DNA of 64,000 nucleotides from Sepiola atlantica (taxonomy: Eukaryota > Mollusca > Cephalopoda > Sepiida > Sepiolidae). The position numbers and the translations under genes were made by a program. Shown piece by piece: positions 11,501 through 25,700 of the stretch. The DNA lies in NCBI GenBank assembly GCA_963556195.1, contig OY744516.1, positions 34,569,986-34,633,985 of the forward strand, written 5' to 3'. Under the pieces are notes generated by a model. The model saw only the letters and a list, made by a program, of their open reading frames with translations, was not told the DNA's origin and searched no databases. Every line of letters starts with the position of its first letter. The stretch's first letter is position 1.

Positions 11501-14500
11501 ACGTAATTAAGGGAAATTAAGATCTATATGTACCTAGAAGCGGGCACAGATAGAAGACTAGTTGAGAGTGTTCGACGAACTTATTCGGAACTTTGCATTA
11601 GAGCTTTTTGACAGTCTATTTTTAACATCCCGGAGAGTGCTCAACGTTAATTTCTTAAAGGGGCTTTGTATAATAAAAAAAATAAAAAAAGGTATAATTA
11701 AACAGACAAATTCTGTTATTTTTAACAATGTTAACATAAATGAGAAAATGCACACACACACACACGTGTGTGTGTGCATTTTCTCATTTATATTAACATT
11801 GTTAAAAATAATAGAATTTGTCTGTTTAATTATACCTTTTTTTATTTTTTCTGATGGTCTTTTTTGTATTAAAATCAAAAAGATTAATAAACCTATGGAT
11901 CATTTATTAATTTTAAAAATTTTAATACAAAAATAGACCATCAGAATAATTGAAAAAATAAAATAAGGTATAATTAAACATATGAATTCTGTTAATTTTT
12001 ACAATGTTTGCATAAATAAATAGGTCATGTTGGGACACTACTATTATTGCTACATAAACTAATCTCCAGCCTATAAATAAAAAAAATACATACAAAGATA
12101 TATGTACCTCCTCTATATTTAGGCAGTATTTTCTTATTGAAAGAATAAAATTAGACAATTTTTGCATACTGACTGTTTTATTAATTTTTTTAGTTCTCTG
12201 GTATGTTTTTTTATATATCAGAGTGTTAATTATTTACACACTGAATATTTTCAATTCTGTCAAGAATCACTCTCAAGGCATTGAATTAAAGGTGATGGAT
12301 GCTGCTGAATTGATGGTCAAACTGTCAGCAGTATCCATCATCTCGACCACAGTCGACTAATGTAATGAAGGTGACATTCTAACAGAGTAAAATGAAGTGG
12401 AATTCTTCTAAAAAAACAAAACAGTGTTTTTCTAATGCTATGACCAGCAATTTATTTCAGATTTAATTTTGCTACACAAAATTCTTCTGATTATGACTGT
12501 CTAAAAGCTATGTCATTATATATATATATATATAATATATATATAATGAAGGAGAATGGAAAGGAAAATTTCTACCTGCTCTATCCTGGATATTGAGCTG
12601 TATACTCTTCACAATAGGGTTTTACCTTTCCTAAAAGTTCGCTTTTAGTACACCTCTTTATATATATATATATATATATAGTACACGTATTGTATTAGTT
12701 TCTGTAGATGTAAATCCGTTGACACTCCAGTGTTTATAAAAAGTGCTCAATAACAAGTAGAGCTGTTCTTTAGTATAAATTTTTATTTATACAAACATTA
12801 TTGGTTACATATGTGCGTACATATTTCAGTTGTACTCTTCACAGAGAAGAAACCTCTTCAGACCAAACAAGACTTCCTTGTCTTCTTTGGTCTGAAGAGG
12901 TTGACTCTCTGTGAAGAGTAGAACCAAAACATGTATGCACATATGCAATCAATAATGTTTGTATAAATAAAAATTTATACAAATATATATATATATATAC
13001 CTATTTTGTAGCTTTTAAGACAATTCAAAAAGGCAATTGACCAAGGGATCCGGACTCCGGACATTTTTATTTGTTACGTCATTTAATGATTCTTGGACAA
13101 TTGGGAAGATTTCATTTGGATTTCAGTTTCTATTTTTGGTAGTTTCTTTTTTAACATAGTTCACCCCAAACAAGGCAAGCTACCACGGTAGATGTAAGGG
13201 GCTATACTAATAATGATACTGATACCCTGGGTGATATAGTATGTATATTTTGGCTAATTTTATTTCATGGACATCTATAAATTGATTGCCTTTCATATTC
13301 ATTGTTTGTTATTTTTTCACTTGATTACACAAAATGTTGTTTGGTAGCAATAAGTCTGTATTGCAATGGACTTTGTTGTATGTAACAAGAACAATCCTTA
13401 TCTAATTTAGACAACTTTTCACAGATTGCATTTTCAATATTGATTCTATCTTTTTTATAATAAAGTTGATTATGTTTGTGTGAAAGCTATCGACATAGAA
13501 AGCTGAAATTTGGTAAGAATGATTTCTTTTCTATGTATATTGTTTTTATGTGGTTTAGGGTTAACTATCAACGCTATAATTCTTTGAAGAAAATTGCACT
13601 TATCTATTTTTGCAGAGACTTAGTAAATTTACAACTATTTACGTTTTTCTCTTTCGTTTAATGTGAAAAAAATGGTGCCATGAGTTTTCACTGGGCAAAA
13701 AGTATCCATTAATTAATCAAATTCTTCAGTGTCTATTTTCTACATCATTATATGTAAGAAAACAAAATCAAGTACATTATTGAATCAGGTTTGAATTGAA
13801 AAACTTTAAAATTTTACTCTTTTAAAGTGTTTGTAATATTGAGCGACTTAAAGTCTTTGTTTGAACTTTTTTTGTACTAAAAATCGTCACTACAAAAGCA
13901 AATGCTCATTTAAATTTTAAAAACATAATTTATAAAAGTAAAATTTGCTATTTTATTAGGTTAGAAAAATTCTTTTAAATTAATTTCAATGCTAGTTTAC
14001 AAGTTTTTAAAAAAAAATCTTTTTTGAAAATTAAATTTTATAAAAATTCTTTTGAAATTAAAGAAATTTATAAAACCACTTTGAAATTTCTTTTAAATTA
14101 ACCTCAATGCTAGTTTACAAGTTTTTAAGAAACTTTGATTGGAATGAGCCCTTTTCTAAATATGTATTTTTATTATGGAGCTACTTTTTTATTACCAAAG
14201 AATAATTCTTTAAAAGAATTGGGTTGAGCCATCAATTTTAGTGGTTACTTTGTAAATTATACCATGAGCATTTCCTGTTTTGTTATTGAAACCCACCAGT
14301 TTCATTAATAATTCATATCATTGCACAACCATTCAGACTATATGTGCATGTAAATACCTGCTCCCTGTCTCTTTACATGTAGCACTTTGCTATTTTTTTT
14401 GCCAAATAAATGTGATTGATTCAATTTGATATTGTCTGGCATCAGCAAAGTTATGCAACATTGTTGAATATATAATTAACTAGAAAATTAATTCTCTGAA

Positions 14501-17500
14501 CAGAACAGTTTTGTGCGACTTTTAAGTCCTCTTATGAATATTAAAATCAAGACATAATGATACTAAACCCCATGTCTGGAATCCTTATTCCAATTTTGAT
14601 CAAAATGCATTACATGATTTTCATTGTAGAAAATGTTTTAAATTTAAGGCTTAAACTTAAGGGATCTTAAGAAATTAAAATTTTAGAAAAATTGGATTAT
14701 CTGAATTTTCATGAAGGGCTTCGACCCCCTCTTTGCATAAAACTAAATTAAACTAAATATAGACCCCCTTACACCTACCAGCTATGTTGCAAAATTCATA
14801 ATAGTCAGTTAATTAGTTTAGGAGTGAATCCTATGCATACAAATATATAAACATATGCACATACCTAACTTTATATGAATAGAGATTTCAATAAAAAGTA
14901 AATAATATATAAATATCAAATGTTTTTTAAAAATTTTACTAAAAACAATACATTTCTAAAAAAATTATTGATTCATTAAAAAAACATGTATTTTTTCTTC
15001 CAATTTTCTATCTAATTCCTCCATTGATGCCTGTCTTAAAAAAATCACTTATTTAAATCTATATTTGATATTCTACTTCTATACGCACATTGTCACTGCT
15101 GGTTTAGTATTATTAGACTGAGACAGTATTCAGGAGAGATGGAGTAAAGCTTGCACAGAAGGGAAAGAACATCTAAGTGAATTGATGTATAAATCGTGAG
15201 AGGTAGCAATAGATCCGAGGGGATTTGAACTGAGATTAACCAATTTCATAGTCTGCATTGGTATCCATTATGTCATACCACAATAGTTAATTGATGTATT
15301 TTACATCAAACATTCTACCAGAACTGAAAGAAGGAAGACTTACAAATAAAGACGAGATTTTTTTGGCTGGACTCGTCAATGATTGTAGCGTTTGAATGGC
15401 CGTTCGCTGTGTTACCTGCTTGCCAAAGGTGGAGAATGGAGTTTTACGCTGCGGGCTATCGGCACTGAAGGCCACCTGAGGGCTGGGTTGAAAGCCCGGG
15501 ATCAAGGAGTTGTCTGTATGCTCGGCAAAGCTGAACCTTTGATTATGAGTCACAGGGGCACTAAGAGTGTCTCTTCGAGTGAGAAGCGATTGTTTATAAT
15601 ATTTCTGCAAATAATAATCATAATTCACATTTATTATTTTTATAGCAATTTTTTTTTTTTTTTTTCAAAATTTCCGAGATGAGGAGTGATAATTTGTATT
15701 ATTCGGACTACTGTTCTCATCTCGGGTGTTATTCTAACGTTTCAACCAATGTAACTTCTGTTCAAAATTCCATACAGATTCCTGTGTTTGATAAGATGCA
15801 TCTGAGGGACACAGATTACATTGGTTGAAATGTTGTGAGAATAACATCCAAGTAGTCTGAATAATACAAATAATACATATTTTTTAAAAATTATTTACTA
15901 ATCAGTGACCTATTTGGGTCACATGATGAAAAAAAAGCACAAATATTAAACAAAAAAAGAGAAAGTTTAATGATGTGAAATTCAAAATAATTAACATATG
16001 ATTGAAAAAATTTCTGTTATGATAACAAATTTTAAAAACACCAGTTCAAAAATGTAAAAATGATTGAAAGCCGCATTATTTAAAAGACAAATGCTGACCA
16101 CAGGATCGTTTTTATTTTACAGAATAATTTGTTTTTAATAAGAAAACAAAATAAATATTAAAATTTGTTTACTTGTGGAAAAATAGGAGTTGTATTTATA
16201 TATTTGCTTAAAAAGAGTTTGTTTAAGAAAAAGAAAAGAAAAAAACTATTGAAAACAAATACAGTTTTTAAAAATATAAATTTATCCAAATTTGAAGCAA
16301 ATGTGCTTTGTGTATCAAGTTTTTATTTTGAAGCAATCCTCTGATTCGATTAAGCATCAAATTTTAAAAGAAAATCTTTGTGAAAAAATTAATTTTTCTT
16401 TGTCAGTTTAACATAAAATTATCTCCCCTACTTGATTTTCGCCCAGTCTCTATTATGAGTAACTTGCCTCACCACGAGGGCATGGTGAGACACAAGGTCA
16501 ATTTTTAATGTGGGGGAAATTCCAGTTCCCAAAATAGGACACTCTAGACAAAAATAAAAATTTCTTCTTCCCTGACTTATCAAGGCCCAGAGGTCACACG
16601 AGGATACGGGTTAATGAGATTGTCAGTTGGACAATGAACAACACAGTAAGAGGATTAGAAGCAATCGATGAAATGGGAAAAATTTGATTATTTAAGAGGA
16701 TCGCTCAACACCATTGGACTTTAGATTGTATTAATATTGAAGTTGAAAACGCCCACATTGTAATTAGCATGGAAACAATCCTGTGGTATTGTGTTCCACA
16801 AATAGGAAATTCTTGGAAAGAAACTGCTGTGAAATTTTTAGAGATTGGAGCTCAGTCATGCACCTAACATTAAAGTAATAATAGAGTAGAGAAAGACTAG
16901 CAAAGTCTCTTCTGCGAGAAATGAAGTGTAGGGAAGAGGAGAGATCAACCCTGACTAGATTTTGTACTCTGTCAAGGCAGAAAAATGTGCTCTGAGCGAT
17001 ATCTCCCCAAGATATGGTAACAGTACTCCATCTTAGAAGGTATCTAACTCTTATACAGGTAGAGGATTGTCTCAGGAATCAGGTATCTTATGGAGCAGTA
17101 GAATGATCCAACCATTGCAAGCATTAATAAAACAAGTTATCCCCCAAAATTTGACATAATTTAATATAGCCAATTCTTGCTCAAAATCTGTAAAAACTAA
17201 CCAAATTTGATGTTTAATTATCAGTTGTTCTATTTAAGACATTCTGCAGTTGAAATGGCCACCACATTCACCTGACTTAACACCTTATGATTTTTTATAG
17301 GACTATGTGAAAGGACTGGTAAATATCCCCACTTAATCCTACAAGCAGAGAGGAACTCATGCACTGAATCACTTAAGAGCATGTTTGGCAGGTGCTGGAC
17401 TACCAACTTGATGTGTGTTGTGTCACAGGTGGTGATTGTTTGGTTTGTTTTATGGCATATCAACCGTCTATGGGTTATTTAATGCCAAGTTGTCAAATGG

Positions 17501-19681
17501 AATCCTATAGATAGGATAATTATTTTATATTCTTAGAAAACACTACTTGTAGAAAACATTACTCTTAGAATGGTTTGTTTTACAGCACAACAACCATCCA
17601 TTACGCTTAGAAAACATTACTCCTAGAAAACATTACTCTTAGAATGGTTTGTTTTACAGCACAACAACCATCCATTACGCTTAGAAAACATTACTCCTAG
17701 AAAACATTACTCTTAGAATGGTTTGTTTTACAGCACAACAACCATCCATTACGCTTAGAAAACATTACTCCTAGAAAACATTACTCTTAGAATGGTTTGT
17801 TTTACAGCACAACAACCATCCATTACGCTTAGAAAACATTACTCCTAGAAAACATTACTCTTAGAATGGTTTGTTTTACAGCACAACAACCATCCATTAC
17901 GTTTAGAAAACATTACTCCTAGAAAACATTACTCTTAGAATGGTTTGTTTTACAGCACAACAACCATCCATTACGCTTAGAAAACATTACTCCTAGAAAA
18001 CATTACTCTTAGAATGGTTTGTTTTACAGCACAACAACCATCCATTACGTTTAGAAAACATTACTCCTAGAAAACATTACTCTTAGAATGGTTTGTTTTA
18101 CAGCACAACAACCATCCATTACGTTTAGAAAACATTACTCTTAGAATGGTTTGTTTTACAGCACAACAACCATCCATTACGCTTAGAAAACATTACTCCT
18201 AGAAAACATTACTCTTAGAATGGTTTGTTTTACAGCACAACAACCATCCATTACGCTTAGAAAACATTACTCCTAGAAAACATTACTCAGGTGGTGAACA
18301 TATTGAATATTTGTGAAGCTTTGTTAAATCAGTTATAAAATCTACGTCTTTGTGAATTTCTTCCTTAGATGTTGATGAAAATATATTGTATTGTTCAACA
18401 TAAAACCTATTTAATTCTGTTTGCCTCGGACACGCATATATCTGATATTCACATCTCAAATGATGTCCATTTTGGGAGACACACTGTATATAAGTAATGA
18501 TTTTTAATAATCATTTTGACATAATTATACATCAAAGAAATTGTCATTAGATGAGATATTCCTGTAGTGGAGTGAAGTGAAGGCCAGGCAGTTTATCTGT
18601 TTAGGTAAAAGAAAATTATCCGGTCCTCACTCCACTGACAAATAGATTCACTAGTCATCTCTCTATTTCCTCCTCAGAAATGAAAGACACCACTATTTGT
18701 TTTTTTTATAAGTTAACAAACTTATTTATTTTATAAGAATAGAGCACATAATAATATGACATATCTTTTGCATTTGTTTTTACCTGGTTATCATATTTGT
18801 ACCGGTTCATTGTGATACTCAGACACCATTTGGAGGTTATTTTTAGTTTTCATTCCCTGATGTCTTTCCTATCTCGTTTCTGATTTCTTGTTACTAATCT
18901 CTTTTAATGTGACAGAAAAACAGGAGGCGACTGTGTTTCGATCGACACTTCCCGCTACAAAATGATAGCGATATTTACTGAAAATATTCTTCTAAACATG
19001 AGAAATTTTACGTAAAGATTTACTTACAGGCGGAAGTTTTCTTTTGTTCCATACTTTTACAAATTCTTTGAAGTATTTGTTCTGTTTAGAAGCCGACAAT
19101 CGACTGCATAATTCCGGTTTGCGCTGATAAAAGGGAAAAAAAGAAAATGTCATTGTTAAAAGATGAAAGAAAATGTTAACAACTTATTTTGTTCACACGA
19201 TTATGAAGATATGTTTCTATTAGTTTTAGGACAGCATCGAGAGAGAGAAGTAGAGTGGAGGAGGGGAGGGCGAGAAGGTTTTATTCTATGATGATAGTAA
19301 AGAAACTGTTTTTGTTTTTATTACAAAGATTACGTAAATGTAAGGATGGTTATCAGTCCTGTTGGACCCTAGCCTGGTTAAGGTAGCCTCTTAGCTAGTT
19401 GTGTGAATGTGTACTGTCCCTACTATTTTTTTTTGTAATAGAATTCCTCAACAACCCACTTGGCCTCTCCAATTGTTTTTTTATCTTAGAAGGACACAAT
19501 AAACTCCCCAACTCTCTCCCCCTTTGTAAGAGATCACCTCACTTGTTTTCAGCTCTAAAAAAAAAGAAAAGAAAGTAAAACAGTGCGCAGTCTATTTTTT
19601 CTTTTAGAAAGTGTTGGGAGGGTCTTACTAACCTGATTTTTGTTGTCCCACTCCCCATTTTGTTTGCAATGAAATTGTGTG

Positions 19682-19721
<40 letters not shown>

Positions 19722-22700
19722 CAGGGTGGGCCAAAATAAGGGTCCTATCTTTAAATTTGAATAACTTGAATTTGAATAACTTCCACAAAATAAAAGTTAA
19801 ACTCACCTAACTTTATGTGCGTGTAGACTGACCCTTCTGAGATTTTTTGAAATAAACAAAACAAATTTTAGCCGAAAAACACTTCTTAAAACTTACAAAA
19901 ACTAAAGTATTGTTTTTTATACTGTTTTGAGTTTTTTAAGCAAAAATAATGTTTTCTAAATGAGGGTACGTTCCTTAGGGCTAATACGGCTCATGCTTGC
20001 TTCGGAAGGGGTCCTTTACTTATTCTAAAAAAAAAAAAAAAATCAATAAATAAAAAAGTTATGAATTTTTAAAAATAGGACCCTTATTTTTGCCCACCCT
20101 GTATATATATATATATATAACTTCTTTTGTAAGATGGTATGAAAAATCCCAGCAGAGTGCTCAATTAATTGAGGAAATCAAAATTAAGAGTGTAATATTT
20201 ATTTACTATTCAATACAGAAAATCGGTAAAACATTGGTTTCAAGCTCAGAAGGTGTTAACCTCCCGGCTTTGTTGTCAATAAAGCCAAGAGGTTAATGCT
20301 TTCTGAGCTTGAAACCAATGGTACTGATGTTGAACCGATTTTCTGTACCGAATAATAAATAAATATATATATATATATACACACACAATTATAAAATGTT
20401 ATAATTATAAATAGTAAAAGAAAGGAACAGTGCTTAGATGTGTTATGTTCTGTCACAAATATTATATTGTGGATCTGCTACCAGTGTTAGGCCCTTTTCC
20501 TCCTTGCAATAGACCTCATATGCTTGATGTCTGATGTTGGTGATGGCTCCTGTTTGAGTCAAAACATTGCAGCGTTTTAGTCCATAATGAAGCTCAATAA
20601 AATGGAAATTACTTTATTTAATTCTTATAAATTAAAAAAAAAATTTATTTAAAAAAAAATGTTTTATTTGTGCTCATTGCTTAACGAATTCGGAGTCTAA
20701 CAGTCCTGTTTTTCCTGTCTCTGATACCAGTTTTGTTTGTTTCACTATGGGCTCATTACTCTTTTGTGTAGAGTCTGTGTATTCTGACAAATGTTATATT
20801 CAGGGTATCGCACCAGTGTTAGGCCCTTTCCTCTCTTGCAATATACTTCATATGCTTTGATTTTATTTTGGAGTTCCATGAGTCACATGTTACACACACA
20901 TGTGAAACGGCTTATTTTCAAGAAAATAATCGAAGGGCAATAATTAGGTATTCTTTGTAAGAGAGGCTTAGCACGATTTTATCATTAAAACATATCAATA
21001 ATTGCAATGGTACAAATGTCAGACAATATGGAGGAGAGATTATCAGACAATTAACGACCACTTATACAAAAATACAATTGTGAAGTTCTTCTCCGCTTCT
21101 GGGGAGCTCTCAGTAGAAAGAGCTGGATTTATATGATCGGCTGGTCAAATGAAAATAGTCTTGTGTCGGAAATTTAAAATATGAAATTTATTTTATAGTT
21201 TTTTCTTCTTTTTTTAAAGGATATGACAGCATGGAAATTATAAGTAGAAAAGGCTGTTTTTTGTTTGGACACATACCTTGCTTTGATCCATCATACAACG
21301 CTACTCGGGGAGCGAGCATAATGAGTCTTAGAGATTCTTCCGATTTCAGATCGGTAAATGGTTTAATTTGGCTCTGTGAATGAGAGTCTTCTTGGAATTT
21401 TCAGATTTTGTTGTTCGACTTGTCAATTTTGAAGGACTATGTTTAAGCGCAATGAGATATGTAAATTCGAATTTGGGAAGAAAACACTGACTTCGTCACT
21501 TGACGATAGATGATCCGGGGAAATTATATTCACAGTTGACAGGATTTTTATTTGTACTTTCTTCATGTTGTCACTTAGTTTGACGACAGTAAAATACTTT
21601 GCTGTAATTTTTGGCCAATAAATTATGTATTCTATCTATGTGAAGTAGATGTATATTCTTGACTTTATCTATGTGTCTGCAGTAAAGTTAGGTAACTCTT
21701 CTTACGGCTACCCTCACTGGTTCTCCTCCTATTTCTTTCCACGTTTTTTTTTTAATATCTTTCGGGCCACTTACCTGGCATAGCAACAGGTGTTCTTACT
21801 TGTAAAATGTGTGAGCTGATTTTAGGAGTCCTTCCCTCACCTGCCTGGGTAGCTTCCAACCCTCTTATTTGCATTGTCTGTTTAAATTGTATTTTATCTT
21901 TGTCATTGGGGAACATGTTCCAACAAGTCCCTTATTATTTTCTTGTTTATAAGACAAATTGAATTCTGGTGACCCTATTTTCTTATTCATTTTAAGTCGG
22001 CTCTCCAATTTCCAGCAAGCATCACATAACACCAACCAGTCTACACCTCTATAAGCATCTCTCAATAAAGCAAAACTGTTTTAAAAGTACACAATCCCAT
22101 TTCAAGATTTAAAAAAAATCTTTTCACTCTAACTCCAATTCAAGCAACATTTAAAGACTCATGTAACATATTTAAAAGCAAATAATTAGTTTAAAATATT
22201 TCACAAAATCCTTCAATAATAAAGACAAATTAAATTTAAAAAACAAACATAATATTCAAAAGAAATTATACAAAAAGTAAAAATAAAACTTTCAGAACAC
22301 ATAAAATCCTATTAAAATTTTTCATCTAAAGTTTCAAATTATTTTCATTCAAAAAAATAAAAAAAATTTTTTTTTTTTCCTCCTTTACTTTTTTGAATGC
22401 TAAATATATTCTTTGTGTAATTGGGTGGCCAAACAATTTCTTCCTTGCTACATTTATGTCTATAAATGTTTTACGGACATTTTAACGATTTCATTGTACA
22501 ATACTGAATTTTACTAAAGTTGTTCAACTACACTTAAATTAAAATTGGTATAAACCCTGAGTTAGGAGGGGGCTATGAATGTTCTTTACTTTGTTTCTTG
22601 TGAATGAAAGTTAAAACTGTTTTCCTTTTTATTCTCTCGGACAGGGAGCTGAAACATGTTCATACATGAAGGACGACAAATTTTTTTACTTAAAATACAG

Positions 22701-25700
22701 GTTCTGCCATATATAATTTCATTTCAATATAATAAATGTAACATGGAAGCAATATGTAGATTAGGACCCAAGCTAAAATTGACTTGGCGTCGGTAGTTTC
22801 CGGATGTTTACGTAGACGGCCAGAAAATGCTGAAGCGCTTATCCAATCAGAATGCAAGAAAATAAGTAGACAACAAGTTAACATTTTAATTGATTGAATC
22901 GCGAAATTCACTAATTGGAAATAAAAAGTGATCAAAGCGATAATGAATTTTAACGAACTAGCACAGGTTATTACGTCTCCTGAAGGAGTGATTCAATTTT
23001 TGTCAGGAAAAAAACTGATAGCTAAAGAAGAAAATAAGTGAAAAAAGACAAACATTTCATGAAGAAAAAAGAAATTTATAATCCTAACCCGGTACTTATC
23101 CAGATTAGGACCTAAGCTAAAATCGACTTGGCGTCAGTTAGGGTTAGCTTGGGTCCTAATCTGGATAAGTACCCCCTAACCCTAACACCGTTTTTTACAC
23201 TTGTTTAGTGATATTTTTCTTAAAAAAAAAAATAATGTGTAAAAAAACCCAAAAACATCCAGCCTCGTTTTTTTGGACGCAAGCAACCGACTTTTCATTC
23301 GGCCTTTTCCGGCTGTCATGTAAACATCCGGAAACTACCGATGCCAAGTTGATTTTAGCATAAGTATCGAAATATGCAACTATCATATAAAAAAAATGGA
23401 AATGAACAACACATGAAATAGAAGAAATGCTTAAGTAAAAACAAAATTACAAATAAAAGAAAATATGTAGTTACTTATGGCAGACCCTGTATATTTGACC
23501 CAACTGAGCAAAGAGTTACTTCTGGGCATCTTCAGAGTGTCTAAAGACCCTAGCGAGCAGAATTTTACATCATTAACATTTAAAGTGCATCTCTCTTTAA
23601 ATCCTTTCTATTTCACGTGATTCAACTCACCCATGTTAGAAACAGACGACACGTGAACCTGAGTTCAAACTCTATCAATCATACCTTTACACTTCGCAAA
23701 TCATAGATCAATACTACTTCAAAAGATAACACTGATAAGTGGGTAATCTTGCAGTATAGTTAACAGCCAAGAAATCGAAAATAAAAAAAATTACAACTAA
23801 TAATTTTCACGACACACATTAATATTTAACTTTCTACCGACTTAGTTATTTTTAACATTCTGAAACTGTTTTAAAGTTATCTTTAAATTTCAAAATAGGT
23901 TGCAGTATCTCAAAGCTAAACGAAAAATGTAGGCAGCCAGGTTTATTTTTTGCTGGGTCTGAAAGAGAGCTATTAACGAAATCTTGTTTTGAAATTAAAA
24001 ACAAAAACTTTAAAACAGTTTCAGAACATTAAAAGTATACAGGTCGGTAGAAAATTAAATTTTATTGCGTTTGTTAAAAGTTATTTGTTGTATGTATGTA
24101 TGTATGTATATTTTTTCTCAGTTGTTAACTATAATGTAAGATTACAGCTAAGTGATAGGTAACATAACGTTACTTCTCTGATGAATGTTGGGTGATAGAC
24201 GAACTTCTCAGGAGAGACAATTTACTAAAAATTAACTGAACTTTTACGATCGGACGTTTTGCATTTATCGTTAATCAATAATTTGCCTTTTCTTTTGTTT
24301 TGTATGAATAAAATCTTTTGTAGATTTAATTATTTTGTCTTCCTTAAACAAAAATGTATTGATCAAAGGTCTTTTATATAGACATTGATTTTAGCAAGAA
24401 ATATAACTTTTTACTAAGAAAATGTGTCACTATTCTGTAACATATTTTGCCGTCATGATTTTAAGCTTTATTTTTATTCATAAGACTAGCATCTAATATG
24501 CTCTTATCTGGTCCATAGTTTTACTAGTATACATGACAAACGAACATATACAACATTACCTCCTCATTTTGGGGGGGGGGGGCAATGCCTGGGAGGATGG
24601 TATCATGACGAACAAACATATACTATTAACGCTAAATCAAAACTTAAAACGCTACATCAGTTATTTTATTAATAAACTAAAAGAATACTCGTCCCAGGAA
24701 GGGTAAAATTTTGCACCATTTTCATGCCCCCTTATGAAGATATAATGCTACTAAACCTTATGTCTAGAATCCTTATTCCAATTTTGATCAAAATCCATTA
24801 CATGATTTTGCTTGTAGAAAATTTATAAAATCTAAGGGTTTACTTTGATCAGCCTCGTAACTATCGCTTCTCTTATTTTGTCCTTTAGTCCTCACATTCC
24901 ATGAACGATGTTTCTGACAAAAGGGTGAATAATTGCTGTTTTCTGGGTCGGAATCTATCCATCTGACACTTATCGTTGACTAGTTTTTGACTTTGAAGGA
25001 GTCTTAAGAAATTGAAATTCAGGGAATCTTGCTTAATTGATTTCTGACTATAGATCAAATTTAATGCAAATCTGAAATATTTAAATTTTCAAACGGGATT
25101 ATGTTAGCCCCAATAAAAAAAACCTTTAAAATACTCCAAAGAAACTGAATTTTGGGGAATATTTACTATTTGATGTCAAATAACTATTCTTACCATTTCA
25201 CAAAAATCAGATATATCTGTATTTTCAAGGGTTTCCACCCCATTTGTATAAAACTAAATATTGCCCACATTACTTACCCTTATGCCTAGCAGCTGTGTTC
25301 CAAAATTCATCATGATCGGTTAAGTAGTTTAGGAGTAAATCCTATACATACAAATATATAAAAATATATAGGACATACCTAACTTTATATAAATAGAGAT
25401 ATAATAACCAACTATTGTTAAAATATAAAGCAAAATTGTTCACAAATTAAATGCTACCGGAAAAGCTAAAGGCATAAATTGCTATGTTAACTACTTGTTG
25501 CACACAATATTATCTTACAGTAAGAATATCCTTTCTATGAACAAAATATATTTGTCAATATTTTTTTCTCCATTGTATGTAAATTGTTTAAGCACACAAT
25601 GAAATCCAGTGAGGATTGTCTCCTGTAGCTAAAAAAGTTGATGATACAGAAAAACTGGGGTTATTTCTAGACTCAGAGGTCACAAGTTAGATCTGACACG

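Noticed and set aside
11558..11936. Two overlapping ORFs of 106 and 124 codons on opposite strands
   Set aside because: They are mirror translations of a palindrome and share the same low-complexity sequence.
12310..12420. Short hairpin-like GGATGCTGCTGAATTG / CAGCAGTATCC
   Set aside because: Arms are imperfect and short; not distinguishable from chance.
17230..17463. Minus-strand 77-codon ORF
   Set aside because: It is the antisense shadow of the transposase fragment, whose plus-strand reading shows a real motif.
23166..23178. Interstitial telomere
   Set aside because: Only about two CCCTAA units; far below a telomeric tract.
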